NCBI RefSeq assembly: GCF_900113485.1
Contig: NZ_FOPM01000008.1
Coordinates: forward strand, 159,998 to 223,997
Length of the DNA: 64,000 nt
Source: Methylobacterium gossipiicola
GTDB taxonomy: Bacteria; Pseudomonadota; Alphaproteobacteria; Rhizobiales; Beijerinckiaceae
Reading direction: 5' to 3'
Shown: one piece after another, positions 12,448 through 21,777 of the stretch
Position numbering within the stretch: the first letter of the stretch is position 1
How the letters are laid out: each line of letters starts with the position of its first letter
Translations under genes and position numbers: made by a program
Notes under the pieces: generated by a model
What the model was told of the DNA's origin: nothing
What the model saw: only the letters and a program-made list of their open reading frames with translations
Database searches by the model: none

Positions 12448-12913
12448 GTTTTCGGCTGTCCGCTGTCGAGCCTGGACGATTCGTCGCCAGGGCGGCGCCC
12501 GGATGCGCGTGTCGCCGCGCGCCAACCGCAGGGTTGCGTTAACGATGTTTGGAAATGTGGCGTGTTGTCGAGTCCTAACGCCAAGTGTAACTTAACGATC
12601 GCTTGCGAAAACCCGGCAAACCCAACGCATCTTCGAGTCGAGGGTGAATCGTGCACAAGCTCGTGCAGTCCATTCGACTCGTGTCCCCAAGCCCAGAGCG
12701 CGAGACGTGCTTATTTCGCTATCCCCGTTCATCCCGTTGTTAGGAGAACCGTAGCTTATTGTTGATAGGCTGGTTTCATCGGCAAAAAGTGACGGGGTCC
12801 CGTTGACTTCGTTGCGAACATCTGGGTCTCGCGAATGGCTCGCGGGGCATGACGTCAGTTCAAGTGTGCGTACGTTCCGGCGGCGGCTCTCCGTCTTCGG
12901 CGCGAGGAGAGCG
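12448..12913 (+). promoter_or_regulatory. dnaA upstream region with two TTAACGAT motifs
   Basis: About 465 bases without a convincing gene, more AT-rich than the surroundings, so it presumably holds the dnaA promoter. TTAACGAT occurs at 12539-12546 and 12592-12599, one base from the TTAACCAT half-site recognised by CtrA in other alphaproteobacteria. No clear DnaA-box cluster (TTATCCACA type) is visible, so I do not call an origin here. Confidence 0.35.
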
Positions 12914-14425
12914 ATGATGCATGTCGATGGTAGCGTGTCCGACGCCGAACCGGTCATGAGCGGCGTGACCGGCACCGATCCGGTGGCCGCCTGGGCACGG
13001 GTTAAGCGGCGCCTACGGGCGGAACTGGGTGAGGACGTGTTCGCGAGCTGGTTCGCCCGGCTCGAATTGCTGGACGTCTCCGGCGGAACGGCCCGCCTCA
13101 CGGTGCCCACCCGCTTTCTCAAGAGCTGGATCGAATCCCACTACCTCGACCGGGTCCTGAACACCTTCCGCAGCGAGATAGAGGATGTGTCCCGCATCGA
13201 CGTGTCGGTGCGCGGTCCAGCCGCCGCCCGCCCCGCCGCTGCCGCCGCGAGCATCGCGCCGAAGCCCGCTCAGGCGCCGAGCCCCCTCGCCCGACTCCAG
13301 GCCGCCGGCGCCGGGGTCCCAACCGCCGGCGAGGCCGACGCCGAGTCCGCCGCCCCGGCCAGGACCGAGGGCGCGTCCGGAGACCTCAACGGTGCTCCCC
13401 TCGACAGCCGTCTCACCTTCGCGAGCTTCGTCGTCGGCCGGTCCAACGCCCTGGCGCATGCGGCCGGCGAGCGCGTGGCCCGTCACGACGGCCAGGGCGC
13501 GCTCTACAATCCGCTCTACCTCCACGCGGGCGTGGGCCTCGGCAAGACCCACCTCCTCCACGCCATCGGGCATTCCGCCCGCGAAGCCGGCCGCCGGGTG
13601 ATCTATCTCACCGCCGACCGTTTCATGTACGGCTTCGTCAATGCCCTGAAGACCCAGAACGCCCTGGCCTTCAAGGAGCGCCTGCGCGCCATCGATCTCC
13701 TCATCCTGGACGACGTGCAATTCATCCAGGGCAAATCGATCCAGGCCGAGTTCGGTCACACCCTGAACGCCCTCATCGATGCCGGCCGCCAGGTCGTGGT
13801 CGCCTCCGACCGGCCGCCGGCCGAACTCGAATCCCTCGAAGAACGGGTGCGCTCGCGCCTCGCCGGCGGCCTCGTCGTCGAGATCGGGACCTTGGACGAG
13901 CAGCTGCGCACCTCGATCCTCTCGGCGCGTCTCGCCGCCGTGCAGGTGTCGCATCCGAGCTTCGAGGTCTCCCCCACGGTGGCGACCTACGTCGCCCGGT
14001 CGATCACCGCCAATGGCCGTGACCTCGAAGGTGCCGTGAACCGGCTCCTGGCCCACGCCACCCTCACGGGGGCCGTGGTCACCATGGAGACGGCCGAGGC
14101 AGCGATCCGCGACCTCGTGAAGAACCGCGAGCCCAAGCGCATCAAGATCGAGGACATCCAGAAGCTCGTGGCCTCGCGCTACAACGTTTCGCGCTCGGAC
14201 ATCCTGTCGGAGCGGCGCACGGCCGCTGTGGTCAAGCCGCGTCAGATCGCCATGTACCTGTCGAAGGTCCTGACCCTGCGCTCCCTGCCCGAGATCGGCC
14301 GGCGCTTCGGCGGCCGCGACCACACCACGGTGCTCCATGCCGTGCGCAAGATCGACAAGCTCATCGGCGAGGACAACGTGCTCAACGACGAGGTCGAGCT
14401 CCTGAAGCGAATGCTGCAGGATTGA
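12914..14425 (+). CDS. dnaA: Chromosomal replication initiator protein DnaA
   Basis: AAA+ initiator of 503 residues. Domain I ([21 protein letters not shown]) begins about 20 residues in. A variable Ala/Pro linker follows, then the AAA+ domain with Walker [15 protein letters not shown] (about 205-215) and Walker [14 protein letters not shown]. The C-terminal domain IV carries the DnaA-box signature [15 protein letters not shown]. The ATG at 12914 has a GGAG about 6 nt upstream; an in-frame TTG at 12803 would add 37 unconserved residues. It is followed by dnaN and recF on the same strand. Confidence 0.97.
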   Translation: MMHVDGSVSDAEPVMSGVTGTDPVAAWARVKRRLRAELGEDVFASWFARLELLDVSGGTARLTVPTRFLKSWIESHYLDRVLNTFRSEIEDVSRIDVSVRGPAAARPAAAAASIAPKPAQAPSPLARLQAAGAGVPTAGEADAESAAPARTEGASGDLNGAPLDSRLTFASFVVGRSNALAHAAGERVARHDGQGALYNPLYLHAGVGLGKTHLLHAIGHSAREAGRRVIYLTADRFMYGFVNALKTQNALAFKERLRAIDLLILDDVQFIQGKSIQAEFGHTLNALIDAGRQVVVASDRPPAELESLEERVRSRLAGGLVVEIGTLDEQLRTSILSARLAAVQVSHPSFEVSPTVATYVARSITANGRDLEGAVNRLLAHATLTGAVVTMETAEAAIRDLVKNREPKRIKIEDIQKLVASRYNVSRSDILSERRTAAVVKPRQIAMYLSKVLTLRSLPEIGRRFGGRDHTTVLHAVRKIDKLIGEDNVLNDEVELLKRMLQD

Positions 14426-14611
14426 TCGAAGGTGCGGGGCGCCACGCACGGCGCCCCCGAATCATCTGCGGGATAGCGGGCCTCTCGCACTTGCGTTCAC
14501 CGGGAGCGTTCGCCAAGTTCAGCGGCCACGGTGCCAGGGCGGACGCGGAGGCCTCAGCGCGACGCCGCGTCCGCTCCGGCGACGCTCGACGAAAGACCAC
14601 GAGTTCAGACC

Positions 14612-15733
14612 ATGAGAGTGACTGTCGAGCGCGCGGCCCTCCTTCGTTCGCTCGGCCACGTGCATCGCGTGGTCGAGCGCCGCAACACGATTCCGATCCT
14701 CTCGAACGTGCTCCTGCGCGGCGGTCCGTCCGGCCTGGAGCTGCGCGCCACCGACCTCGACATTGAGGTGACGGAGACGATTCCCGCCGATGTGGCGGAT
14801 CCCGGCGCCACTACGGTTCCGGCGCACGTGATCTACGACATCGTCCGCAAACTGCCCGACGGTGCCCAGGTCTCCCTAGAGACCAGCGGCGAGAGCGGCC
14901 AGATGACGATCCGCTCCGGGCGCTCGCGCTTCTCCCTGGGCGCCCTGCCGGAGGGCGATTTCCCCGACCTCGCGGCCGGCGAATTGCCGAACCGCTTCAC
15001 CCTGGCGGCGGCCGACCTCAAGCGCCTCATCGAGAAGACGCAGTTCGCCATCTCCACGGAGGAGACGCGGTACTACCTCAACGGCATCTACCTTCACACC
15101 ATCGAGTCCGAGGGCTCCCTGAAGATGCGGGCCGTCGCCACGGACGGTCACCGCCTCGCCCGCGTCGAGATCGAGGCGCCCGACGGCAGCCGCGACATGC
15201 CGGGCGTCATCGTGCCGCGCAAGGCGGTGGCCGAGATCATCAAGCTCGTTGAGGATGGCGGCGAGGGCGTCGAGATCGACCTGTCGGCGGCCAAGATTCG
15301 GTTTCGCTTCGCCAGCGGCGTGGTGCTGATCTCGAAGCTCATCGACGGCACCTTCCCGGATTACCAGCGGGTGATCCCGGCCGGGAACGACAAGTTTCTC
15401 ACCGTCGAGCGCGATCAGTTCGCCCGCGCCGTCGACCGGGTCTCGACCATCTCGTCCGAGCGCGGTCGCGCGGTGAAGCTCGCCGTGCAGGAGGGCCGTC
15501 TCGCCCTGTCCGTCAACAATCCGGATTCGGGCAGCGCCACGGAAGAACTCGACGTCGATTACGACGCGCCGCCCCTCGATATCGGCTTCAACGCCCGCTA
15601 CCTCCTCGACATCACCGGTCAGCTCGAGGGCGACACCGCCCTGTTCAAGCTCGCCGATCCCGGCTCGCCGACCCTGATCCAGGACCGCGAGGGCGCCCCC
15701 GCCCTCTACGTGCTGATGCCGATGCGGGTGTGA
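14612..15733 (+). CDS. dnaN: DNA polymerase III beta sliding clamp
   Basis: 373-residue ring-forming processivity clamp with the usual three-domain length. The start MRVTVERAALLRSLGHVHRV and the segments RRNTIPILSNVLL, ATDGHRLA and the C-terminal ALYVLMPMRV are diagnostic. The stop codon overlaps the GTG start of recF (15730-15733), so the two are translationally coupled. The ATG at 14612 is chosen because conserved clamp sequence starts there. Confidence 0.97.
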   Translation: MRVTVERAALLRSLGHVHRVVERRNTIPILSNVLLRGGPSGLELRATDLDIEVTETIPADVADPGATTVPAHVIYDIVRKLPDGAQVSLETSGESGQMTIRSGRSRFSLGALPEGDFPDLAAGELPNRFTLAAADLKRLIEKTQFAISTEETRYYLNGIYLHTIESEGSLKMRAVATDGHRLARVEIEAPDGSRDMPGVIVPRKAVAEIIKLVEDGGEGVEIDLSAAKIRFRFASGVVLISKLIDGTFPDYQRVIPAGNDKFLTVERDQFARAVDRVSTISSERGRAVKLAVQEGRLALSVNNPDSGSATEELDVDYDAPPLDIGFNARYLLDITGQLEGDTALFKLADPGSPTLIQDREGAPALYVLMPMRV

Positions 15734-16923
15734 CCGCGACGGGGTCGTCCATCCCCACCGATACGGCAAACGCGGATTCTGCCGCGGGCCGGGGCCTTCG
15801 CCTCACCCGCCTGATCTGCCGCGACTTCCGCAATCACGCCGACCTCGACCTCAGCGTCGGGCGGCGCTTCGTCGCCCTCGTCGGCGAGAACGGGGCGGGC
15901 AAGACCAACCTCTTGGAGGCCGTGTCGCTGTTCTCGCCGGGGCGCGGCCTGCGGCGAGCCGATCTCGCCGGCATGGCCCGCATCGGCGGCGCGGGCGGAT
16001 TCGCCGTGTCCATGACCCTCGCGGCGGGCGAGGCGGAGCATCGGGTCGGCACCGGCTACGAGCCGCCGGGTCCGGACGGGCGCTCGGCGCGCCTGTGCCG
16101 GATCGACGGGGCCACGGCGCCCTCCCCCGTGGCGTTCTCCGAGTTCCTGCGGGTGGTGTGGCTGACCCCCGATTTCGATGCCCTGTTCCGGGGACCGGCC
16201 GGCGACCGCCGCCGCTTCCTCGACCGGCTGGTTCTCGCCGTCGATGCCACCCACGGCGCCAGGGTCAACGCCCTGGAGCGGGCCCTGCGCTCGCGCAACC
16301 GCCTCTTGGAGGAGCGCCCCAACGACGGGCAATGGCTCGACGCCATCGAACGCGAGGTCGCCGAACTCGGCGTCGCCGTGGCGCTGGCCCGGCGCGAGAC
16401 CACGGAGCGCCTCGACCGGCTCATCGCGGAGGGCCGCGACGACACTCAACCCTTCCCGTGGGCGGCCCTGCGGCTGGAGGGCGACCTCGACGACCTCGTG
16501 GCCGTCTGGCCGGCTCTGGAGGCCGAGGATCGCTTCCGCATGGCCCTGCGCCAGGGCCGGGCCCGCGACCGCGCCGCCGGGCGCACCCTTAGCGGCCCCC
16601 AGACCAGCGATCTTGTGGTGCGCCACGGACCCAAGGACGTGCCCGCCGCCACCGCCTCCACGGGCGAGCAGAAGGCACTCCTCATCGGCCTCGTCCTCGC
16701 CCATGCGCGCCTCGTCCAGGCCATGTGCGGGATCGCGCCCCTCGTCCTCCTCGACGAGGTCGCCGCCCACCTCGACCCACGCCGTCGCGCCGGCCTGTTC
16801 GAGGCCCTGGACGCCTTGTCGGGGCAGGTCTGGATGACCGGGGCCGATCCGGCTTTGTTCGCGGAGCTTGAGGGGCGGGCCGATCGGGTGCAGATCGTCG
16901 ACGGGCGCGTCGCGCCTGTCTGA
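15730..16923 (+). CDS. recF: DNA replication/repair protein RecF
   Basis: SMC-like ATPase of 397 residues that loads RecA at single-strand gaps. Walker A is GENGAGKTN (about 50-58), the ABC-type signature is STGEQKALLIGLVLAHA, and Walker B is PLVLLDEVAAHLD near the C-terminus. It starts with GTG overlapping the dnaN TGA by four bases, in the classical dnaA-dnaN-recF order. Confidence 0.95.
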   Translation: MTATGSSIPTDTANADSAAGRGLRLTRLICRDFRNHADLDLSVGRRFVALVGENGAGKTNLLEAVSLFSPGRGLRRADLAGMARIGGAGGFAVSMTLAAGEAEHRVGTGYEPPGPDGRSARLCRIDGATAPSPVAFSEFLRVVWLTPDFDALFRGPAGDRRRFLDRLVLAVDATHGARVNALERALRSRNRLLEERPNDGQWLDAIEREVAELGVAVALARRETTERLDRLIAEGRDDTQPFPWAALRLEGDLDDLVAVWPALEAEDRFRMALRQGRARDRAAGRTLSGPQTSDLVVRHGPKDVPAATASTGEQKALLIGLVLAHARLVQAMCGIAPLVLLDEVAAHLDPRRRAGLFEALDALSGQVWMTGADPALFAELEGRADRVQIVDGRVAPV

Positions 16924-16938
16924 TTCCCCGGTGCGCCT

Positions 16939-17550
16939 GTGTCGATCTCCAGCCTCATCCTGTTCGCGGCCATCTATGCCGTGGCCGTTGCCTCCCCCGG
17001 TCCCGGCATCGCCGCCCTCGTGGCCCGCGTGCTGGCTCGGGGCACCGTCGGCATCGGCGCGTTCATCGGCGGCTTCGTGATCGGCGAGCTTTTCTGGTTC
17101 GGCATCGCGGCGGGCGGCGTCGCCCTGCTGGCGGACTCCCTGGCCGTAGTCTTCGTGGTCCTGAAGTATGTCGGCGCCCTGTATCTCGCCGTCCTCGCCT
17201 GGAAGGCCTGGACCGCCCCGGTCGACGGCATCACGGGCGCTCCCTTCGGGGGAGACAGCCCGGTGCGCGCGTTCCTGGGCGGCCTCGTCATCACCCTCGG
17301 CACCCCGAAGGTGATCCTGTTCTTCCTCGCGCTCCTGCCGGGCCTGGTCGATCTCGACCGCCTGACCGCGTCCGGCTTCGCCGAGATCGGCATCACCCTC
17401 GTGCTCGTCCTGAGCGGCATCCTGTCGGCCTATGCCGCCGCCGCCGCCCGCGCCCGGCGGATCTTCACTTCGGTTCGCGCGCGGCGGGCGATCCAGCGCG
17501 GCGCCGGCACCGTGATGGCGAGTGCGGCCGTGGCCATCGCGACGCGGTGA
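16939..17550 (+). CDS. LysE-family amino-acid exporter
   Basis: 203-residue integral membrane protein with about six hydrophobic segments. The N-terminal LysE/RhtB motif SPGPGIAALVARVLARG and the GGLVITLGTPKVILFFLALL segment identify the family, which exports amino acids or similar metabolites; the substrate is not predictable. The GTG start lies 15 nt after recF. The TGA stop (17548-17550) is the first three bases of a dispersed 109-bp repeat. Confidence 0.88.
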   Translation: MSISSLILFAAIYAVAVASPGPGIAALVARVLARGTVGIGAFIGGFVIGELFWFGIAAGGVALLADSLAVVFVVLKYVGALYLAVLAWKAWTAPVDGITGAPFGGDSPVRAFLGGLVITLGTPKVILFFLALLPGLVDLDRLTASGFAEIGITLVLVLSGILSAYAAAAARARRIFTSVRARRAIQRGAGTVMASAAVAIATR

Positions 17551-17656
17551 TCCCGCGATCGCTCGAACAAGCGGTCGCGGGATCGGCCAGCCCGCGCGGC
17601 GCTTGAGGACAACCGAACGCCGCCATTCCGAAGGAATTCAGCGGCGTTCGAATGAG
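17548..17656 (+). repeat. Two-hairpin dispersed element, copy A
   Basis: 109 bp, oriented from TGA to ATGAG. It opens with the LysE-family gene's stop codon. Hairpin 2 has GATCCCGCGATCGCT pairing with AGCGGTCGCGGGATC (one wobble). A conserved middle includes CCGCGCGGCGCTTGAG. Hairpin 1 is GAACGCCGC / GCGGCGTTC with an inner ATTCC-gaa-GGAAT stem. It ends in TTCGAATGAG, a few bases before the convergent vapC stop. It resembles copies at 41722 and 46986; the arms differ from those copies but still pair. Confidence 0.85.
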
Positions 17657-17659
17657 GGG

Positions 17660-18067
17660 TCAGGCGAGGGCGGACGGAATGTCGGTCCGGGAAAAGTCGT
17701 TGCCGATGAACAGCAGCGGGACATCGTGCGCCCGTGCGCAGGCATAGGCGAAACAATCGCCCATGTTGAGTTGTGCCGGATGGCCACGTCCCTTGCCGTA
17801 GCGGGCGTAAGCCGCAAGCGCGCCGTGCGCTTCCGTGTCGGTGAGGGCGACCACCCGGATACACGCCTGCTCCAAGAGTTCCCGAACCTCCCGCGCGGCC
17901 GCTTCCACCGATAAGCCTTTCTTCCTGCAAACGGCGCTGGCCGTCTCGAAGATGGCGAGGGCCGAAGTGATCGGGCGGTCCGCCGCTTCGAGGCAGCGAA
18001 ACAGCGCGACGTCCTCCTGTTCTCCGGTGAGGACCGCCACCATGGCTGACGCATCGACGAACATCAC
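17660..18067 (-). CDS. vapC: VapC-type PIN-domain ribonuclease toxin
   Basis: 135-residue PIN-domain RNase. The acidic active-site residues are visible in MMFVDASAMVAVL, ALAIFETASAV, LNMGDCFAYA and FIGNDFSRTD. It overlaps the antitoxin gene by 4 nt (ATGA, 18064-18067), so the pair is co-translated. The RNA target is not predictable. It belongs to the class of VapC partnered with Rv0623-like antitoxins. Confidence 0.9.
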   Translation of the reverse strand: MMFVDASAMVAVLTGEQEDVALFRCLEAADRPITSALAIFETASAVCRKKGLSVEAAAREVRELLEQACIRVVALTDTEAHGALAAYARYGKGRGHPAQLNMGDCFAYACARAHDVPLLFIGNDFSRTDIPSALA

Positions 18068-18303
18068 GGCTCGCCGTTGAGCTCGTCGAAGAAAGCCTTG
18101 TCCGCGTCCAGCCCCGTATCCGGGTGACTGGCGATCCGTGCTCGTGCCGGCCGCATCCGCTCCAGCAGCGAGGGCTTGGCCTCGAGTCGCTCGACCTCAC
18201 GCGTGAGGGCGATCCGCACCGCCTCGGTCTTGCTGACCCGGGCGAGGGCCGCCACCTTCTCGGCGAGGCGATTCACCTCCTCGCTTCGGATGTTGAGAGG
18301 CAT
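18064..18303 (-). CDS. vapB: VapB-type antitoxin (Rv0623/PSK-like family)
   Basis: 79 residues. The N-terminal half (MPLNIRSEEVNRLAEKVAAL, then VSKTEAVRIALTREVERL) is the short DNA-binding domain of this antitoxin family, and the polar C-terminal part should wrap the toxin. It is the first gene of the operon and sits 13 nt downstream of a perfect 8-bp inverted repeat likely to be its operator. Confidence 0.87.
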   Translation of the reverse strand: MPLNIRSEEVNRLAEKVAALARVSKTEAVRIALTREVERLEAKPSLLERMRPARARIASHPDTGLDADKAFFDELNGEP

Positions 18304-18316
18304 TAGGATCGCTCCC

Positions 18317-18346
18317 GTGTAGACGGTGCGATGCTAGTGTCTACAC
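18317..18346 (-). promoter_or_regulatory. Likely vapBC operator palindrome
   Basis: GTGTAGAC (18317-18324) and its exact reverse complement GTCTACAC (18339-18346) are separated by 14 bases, just upstream of the vapB start. VapB-VapC complexes normally autorepress by binding palindromes at this position. Confidence 0.6.
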
Positions 18347-18393
18347 AGTGGCCGTTCAAGCCGCCCTCCCGGACACCTCACCCAAGGTTCGCG

Positions 18394-20247
18394 ATGACAA
18401 GCCGTCTCGACGAGGCCCGCGCCGCGTTGAAAAAGACCTTCGGCTACGACGACTTCCGCCCCGGCCAGGACGAGGTCATCGGCTCGGTCCTCGACGGCAC
18501 CGACGTGTTCGCGGTGATGCCCACGGGGTCGGGTAAGTCGATGACCTACCAGTTGCCCGCCCTCGTGGAATCGTCCCTCACCGTGGTGGTCTCGCCGCTC
18601 ATCGCCCTGATGCACGATCAGGTGCAGCAGATGCTCGGCTTCGGCGTCGCGGCGGCGACCCTCAACTCCTCCGTGGCCGAGGCGACGGCGCGCGAGACCT
18701 GGCGCCAGATCCGGAGCGGCGATCTACGGCTCCTGTTCGTTTCGCCCGAACGGCTGATGATGGAAGGGTTGATGGACGCCCTGCGGGGCGCCGGGGTGCG
18801 GCGCCTCGCCGTCGACGAGGCGCATTGCGTCTCACAATGGGGACACGATTTTCGCCCCGAATACCGCGACCTCGCCCGGGCCCGCGAGGCGCTTGGCAAC
18901 GTCCAGACCGTGGCGCTGACGGCCACCGCCGACAAGGCGACGCGGGCCGACATCACCGAGCGGCTGTTCCCGGCGGGGCGCGAACTCAAGGCCTTCGTCC
19001 ATTCCTTCGACCGGCCGAACATCCGTTTGACCTTCGTGCCGAAGGACAACCCCACCCGGCAGATCGAGCGCTTCCTCAAGCACCGGCGCTCGGAGAGCGG
19101 GATCATCTACTGCTCGTCGCGCAAGCGCACGGAGCAACTGGCCGAGACCCTGGCCAAGGACGGCTTCAACGCCCTGCCCTACCACGCCGGCCTCGACCAG
19201 GGCACGCGCATGAAGAATCAGGACATTTTCCTGCAGGAGGACGGGGTGGTGATAACCGCGACCGTGGCCTTCGGCATGGGCATCAACAAGCCGGACGTCC
19301 GCTTCGTCTGCCACGCCGACATGCCGTCCAACGTCGAGGGTTACTATCAGGAGATCGGCCGCGCCGGGCGCGACGGCCTGCCCGCCGACACCCTCACCAT
19401 CTACGGCCTCGACGACATGGCCCTGCGCCGCCGCCAGATCGACGAGAAGGAGGTGCCGGACGAGCGCCGCCGCGTCGAGCGGCGCAAGCTCGAAGCGATG
19501 ATCGCCCTGTGCGAGGGCGCCACCTGCCGCCGACAATCCCTCCTCGCCTATTTCGGCGAGGCGAGCGAGCCCTGCGGCCGCTGCGATCTCTGCCGCTCCG
19601 GCGTCTCCCTCGTCGACGCCACGGTGCCGGCCCAGAAGCTGCTCTCGGCCATCGTCCGCACGGGCCAGCGATTCGGCGCGGCTTACGTCTGCGACGTGGT
19701 GCACGGTAAGGAGTCGGACCCGATCCGCCGCAACGGCCACACCGCCCTGAAGACCTTCGGGGTGGGCGCCGACAAGCCGATAGCGGCTTGGCGCGCCATG
19801 CTGCGTCAACTGTTCGCGGCGGGAGCCGTCTCGGAGAACGGTGACGGCTTCGGTGGCCTATCTCTTACGGACAAGGGCGAGGCGATTCTGTTCGGCCGCG
19901 AGACGATCCAGATGCGGCCCGACCCCGAGCCGAAGGTCGCCGAGCCCCGCGACCGCAAGCGCGCTGCCTCTCGCGAAGATGCGAGCCTCGATCTCGATCC
20001 CGCCACCGAGGCCCTGTTCCAGCACCTGCGCGGCTTGCGCGCCACCATTGCGCGGGCGGAGGGCATCGCCGCCTTCATGGTGTTCCCCGATCGCACCCTC
20101 ATCGAGATGGCGCGGATGAAGCCCGTCGATCTCTACGCCCTGCGCACGGTCCACGGCGTCGGCGAGCGCAAGCGCGAGGCGTATGGCGCCCGCTTCGTCG
20201 AGACCATCGCGGATTTCCTGTCGCATGCGCATGCCGGATCGGCCTGA
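18394..20247 (+). CDS. recQ: ATP-dependent DNA helicase RecQ
   Basis: 617-residue 3'-5' superfamily 2 helicase. The N-terminal zero motif is [14 protein letters not shown], Walker A is [12 protein letters not shown], and the DEAH box is [19 protein letters not shown]. The RecQ zinc-binding cysteines are [17 protein letters not shown] followed by CGRCDLC. A winged-helix part follows, then a C-terminal HRDC domain (about residues 530-605). The ATG at 18394 starts where homologues start; the longer frame runs through the vapBC operator. Confidence 0.96.
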   Translation: MTSRLDEARAALKKTFGYDDFRPGQDEVIGSVLDGTDVFAVMPTGSGKSMTYQLPALVESSLTVVVSPLIALMHDQVQQMLGFGVAAATLNSSVAEATARETWRQIRSGDLRLLFVSPERLMMEGLMDALRGAGVRRLAVDEAHCVSQWGHDFRPEYRDLARAREALGNVQTVALTATADKATRADITERLFPAGRELKAFVHSFDRPNIRLTFVPKDNPTRQIERFLKHRRSESGIIYCSSRKRTEQLAETLAKDGFNALPYHAGLDQGTRMKNQDIFLQEDGVVITATVAFGMGINKPDVRFVCHADMPSNVEGYYQEIGRAGRDGLPADTLTIYGLDDMALRRRQIDEKEVPDERRRVERRKLEAMIALCEGATCRRQSLLAYFGEASEPCGRCDLCRSGVSLVDATVPAQKLLSAIVRTGQRFGAAYVCDVVHGKESDPIRRNGHTALKTFGVGADKPIAAWRAMLRQLFAAGAVSENGDGFGGLSLTDKGEAILFGRETIQMRPDPEPKVAEPRDRKRAASREDASLDLDPATEALFQHLRGLRATIARAEGIAAFMVFPDRTLIEMARMKPVDLYALRTVHGVGERKREAYGARFVETIADFLSHAHAGSA

Positions 20248-20390
20248 TGCGGTTTCGCACTCGTCGGATCTGATCCGGATCGTGTAGGGACGGGGTTCGC
20301 CGCCCTCTTCGCCGAGGAGCGCCCAAGCCCCTGGACCGGACGGACAGTCTCATCCCCGACGACGCTCCCCCCACCGAGATCCGGCCGCGC

Positions 20391-20426
20391 CAAGAATTTG
20401 AGGCCAGCCAAGAATTTGAGGCCAGC
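20391..20426 (+). repeat. 18-bp perfect tandem duplication
   Basis: CAAGAATTTGAGGCCAGC occurs twice in direct tandem. In the frame of the downstream hydrolase gene it reads QEFEAS-QEFEAS, so the duplication is frame-preserving. Confidence 0.85.
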
Positions 20427-20474
20427 CGAGAAGCCCGGGCCAATCGAGAATCCCGGCCGCGTCAAGTCTTCTAC

Positions 20475-21650
20475 ATGCCGGGTTTCGACCCACGCGCGCC
20501 CGAGACCTATTGGGGGCTGTTTCGCCGGGAGAGCCGGCTCACCGCCGTCCGGCGCGACATGGCGATCACCGTCGGGGATCCCGTGCGATCCGCCGACGGC
20601 CTGCGCGTCGATTGGCGCGTCGAAGCCGACGGCGCCGAGACCCGCTATACCCTCCTGCGCTGGGACGACATCGTCGCCGCCCGGTTTCCCCGTGGCAACG
20701 CACGCCGCCTGCTCGCCGTGCCGGCCCTGTGGTGGCGCCTCGGCCGCTCGGGTTATCTGCGGCCGTTCCGTAAGGAGGCCCGGCGCTTCGCCCGGGTGAT
20801 CCTCGGCGTCCACCTCATCTACCTCGTCCTCGTCGCCCTCAGCCTCGGCGCCGCCATCGGGCTCGCGCGGCTGTTGCCCCTGCCGCCCGGCCCCTGGGCC
20901 GTCGCCGCTACGATCCTGGCGGTGCCGGTACTCGCTTACGCCATTCTGGCCGGCCTGATGGTGGTGACGCGGGGCAAGCCGTTCTACGTGGCCCATCTCG
21001 TCGACGACACCGCCTTCACGCACGACCACGCCAGCGGGGCCGAAACGCGGATGCACGGGCGCCTCGACGCTTTCGCGGACGTCATCCGGGCGGCAGAGGA
21101 GGACGCGAGCGAGATCGTGGTCATCGGCCATTCCTCATCGAGCTTCCTCGGCCTCGAAGCCCTCGATCGGGTGCTCGCCCGCGATCCCGAGTTCGGCCGG
21201 CGCGGTACGCCGGTCTCGTTCGTCAGCATCGGCAGTGTGATTCCCTGGATCACCCTCGATCCCCGCGCCGATGCCGTGCGCGCCTCCCTCACCCGCGTCG
21301 CCGCCTCGAAGGCCATCGGCTGGCTCGACGTGCGGGCGAAATGGGATTGGCTCTCCATCCACCAGCGCAATCCCTTGAGCGCGTCGCGCCTCTCGACGCC
21401 CGTGTCGCACAGGCCCGTCGAGATCCATGTCCGAATCGAGGATCTGATCGAGAAGCGCATCCTCCAGCGCCGCAAGTGGAACCTGTTCCGGATGCACTTC
21501 CAACTGCTCATGTCGAGCCGCGATCCGGGGGCGTTCGACTACATCGCCTTCGTCGCCGGGCCCGAGCCGGTTCACGCCGCCATCCGGCGCTGGCGGAAGG
21601 TGTCCGCCCGGCCCAGGGCACGTGCCGTCGGCCGATCCCCCCGCGCATGA
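20475..21650 (+). CDS. Membrane-associated alpha/beta-hydrolase-like protein, start uncertain
   Basis: 391 residues from the only canonical start in frame, ATG 20475. Two transmembrane segments lie at about residues 107-163. The C-terminal domain has a nucleophile elbow [11 protein letters not shown] and resembles the alpha/beta-hydrolase fold, so lipase/esterase or peptidase activity is possible; the substrate is unknown. The ATG falls inside the segment VFYMPGFDP, which looks like the first strand of the protein. The same frame is open back to 20274 and reads as plausible protein, yet contains no ATG, GTG or TTG; CTG at 20331 is the best-placed alternative. Confidence 0.65.
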   Translation: MPGFDPRAPETYWGLFRRESRLTAVRRDMAITVGDPVRSADGLRVDWRVEADGAETRYTLLRWDDIVAARFPRGNARRLLAVPALWWRLGRSGYLRPFRKEARRFARVILGVHLIYLVLVALSLGAAIGLARLLPLPPGPWAVAATILAVPVLAYAILAGLMVVTRGKPFYVAHLVDDTAFTHDHASGAETRMHGRLDAFADVIRAAEEDASEIVVIGHSSSSFLGLEALDRVLARDPEFGRRGTPVSFVSIGSVIPWITLDPRADAVRASLTRVAASKAIGWLDVRAKWDWLSIHQRNPLSASRLSTPVSHRPVEIHVRIEDLIEKRILQRRKWNLFRMHFQLLMSSRDPGAFDYIAFVAGPEPVHAAIRRWRKVSARPRARAVGRSPRA

Positions 21651-21777
21651 GGGGCTGCGCACGTCCGCGAGGCGGGTCCGGGTTGCCAGGGCGCTCCCTT
21701 ACCCTCTAGAGCCGTCTCGACCGAGACGGACGCGCAAGGCGAGGCGACTTGCGAGGCATCGTGTCGAGAGGGTTCGC

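Noticed and set aside
12389..12913. Possible chromosomal origin upstream of dnaA
   Set aside because: The stretch is AT-richer, but no cluster of DnaA boxes or clear unwinding element is visible; a promoter explains it equally well.
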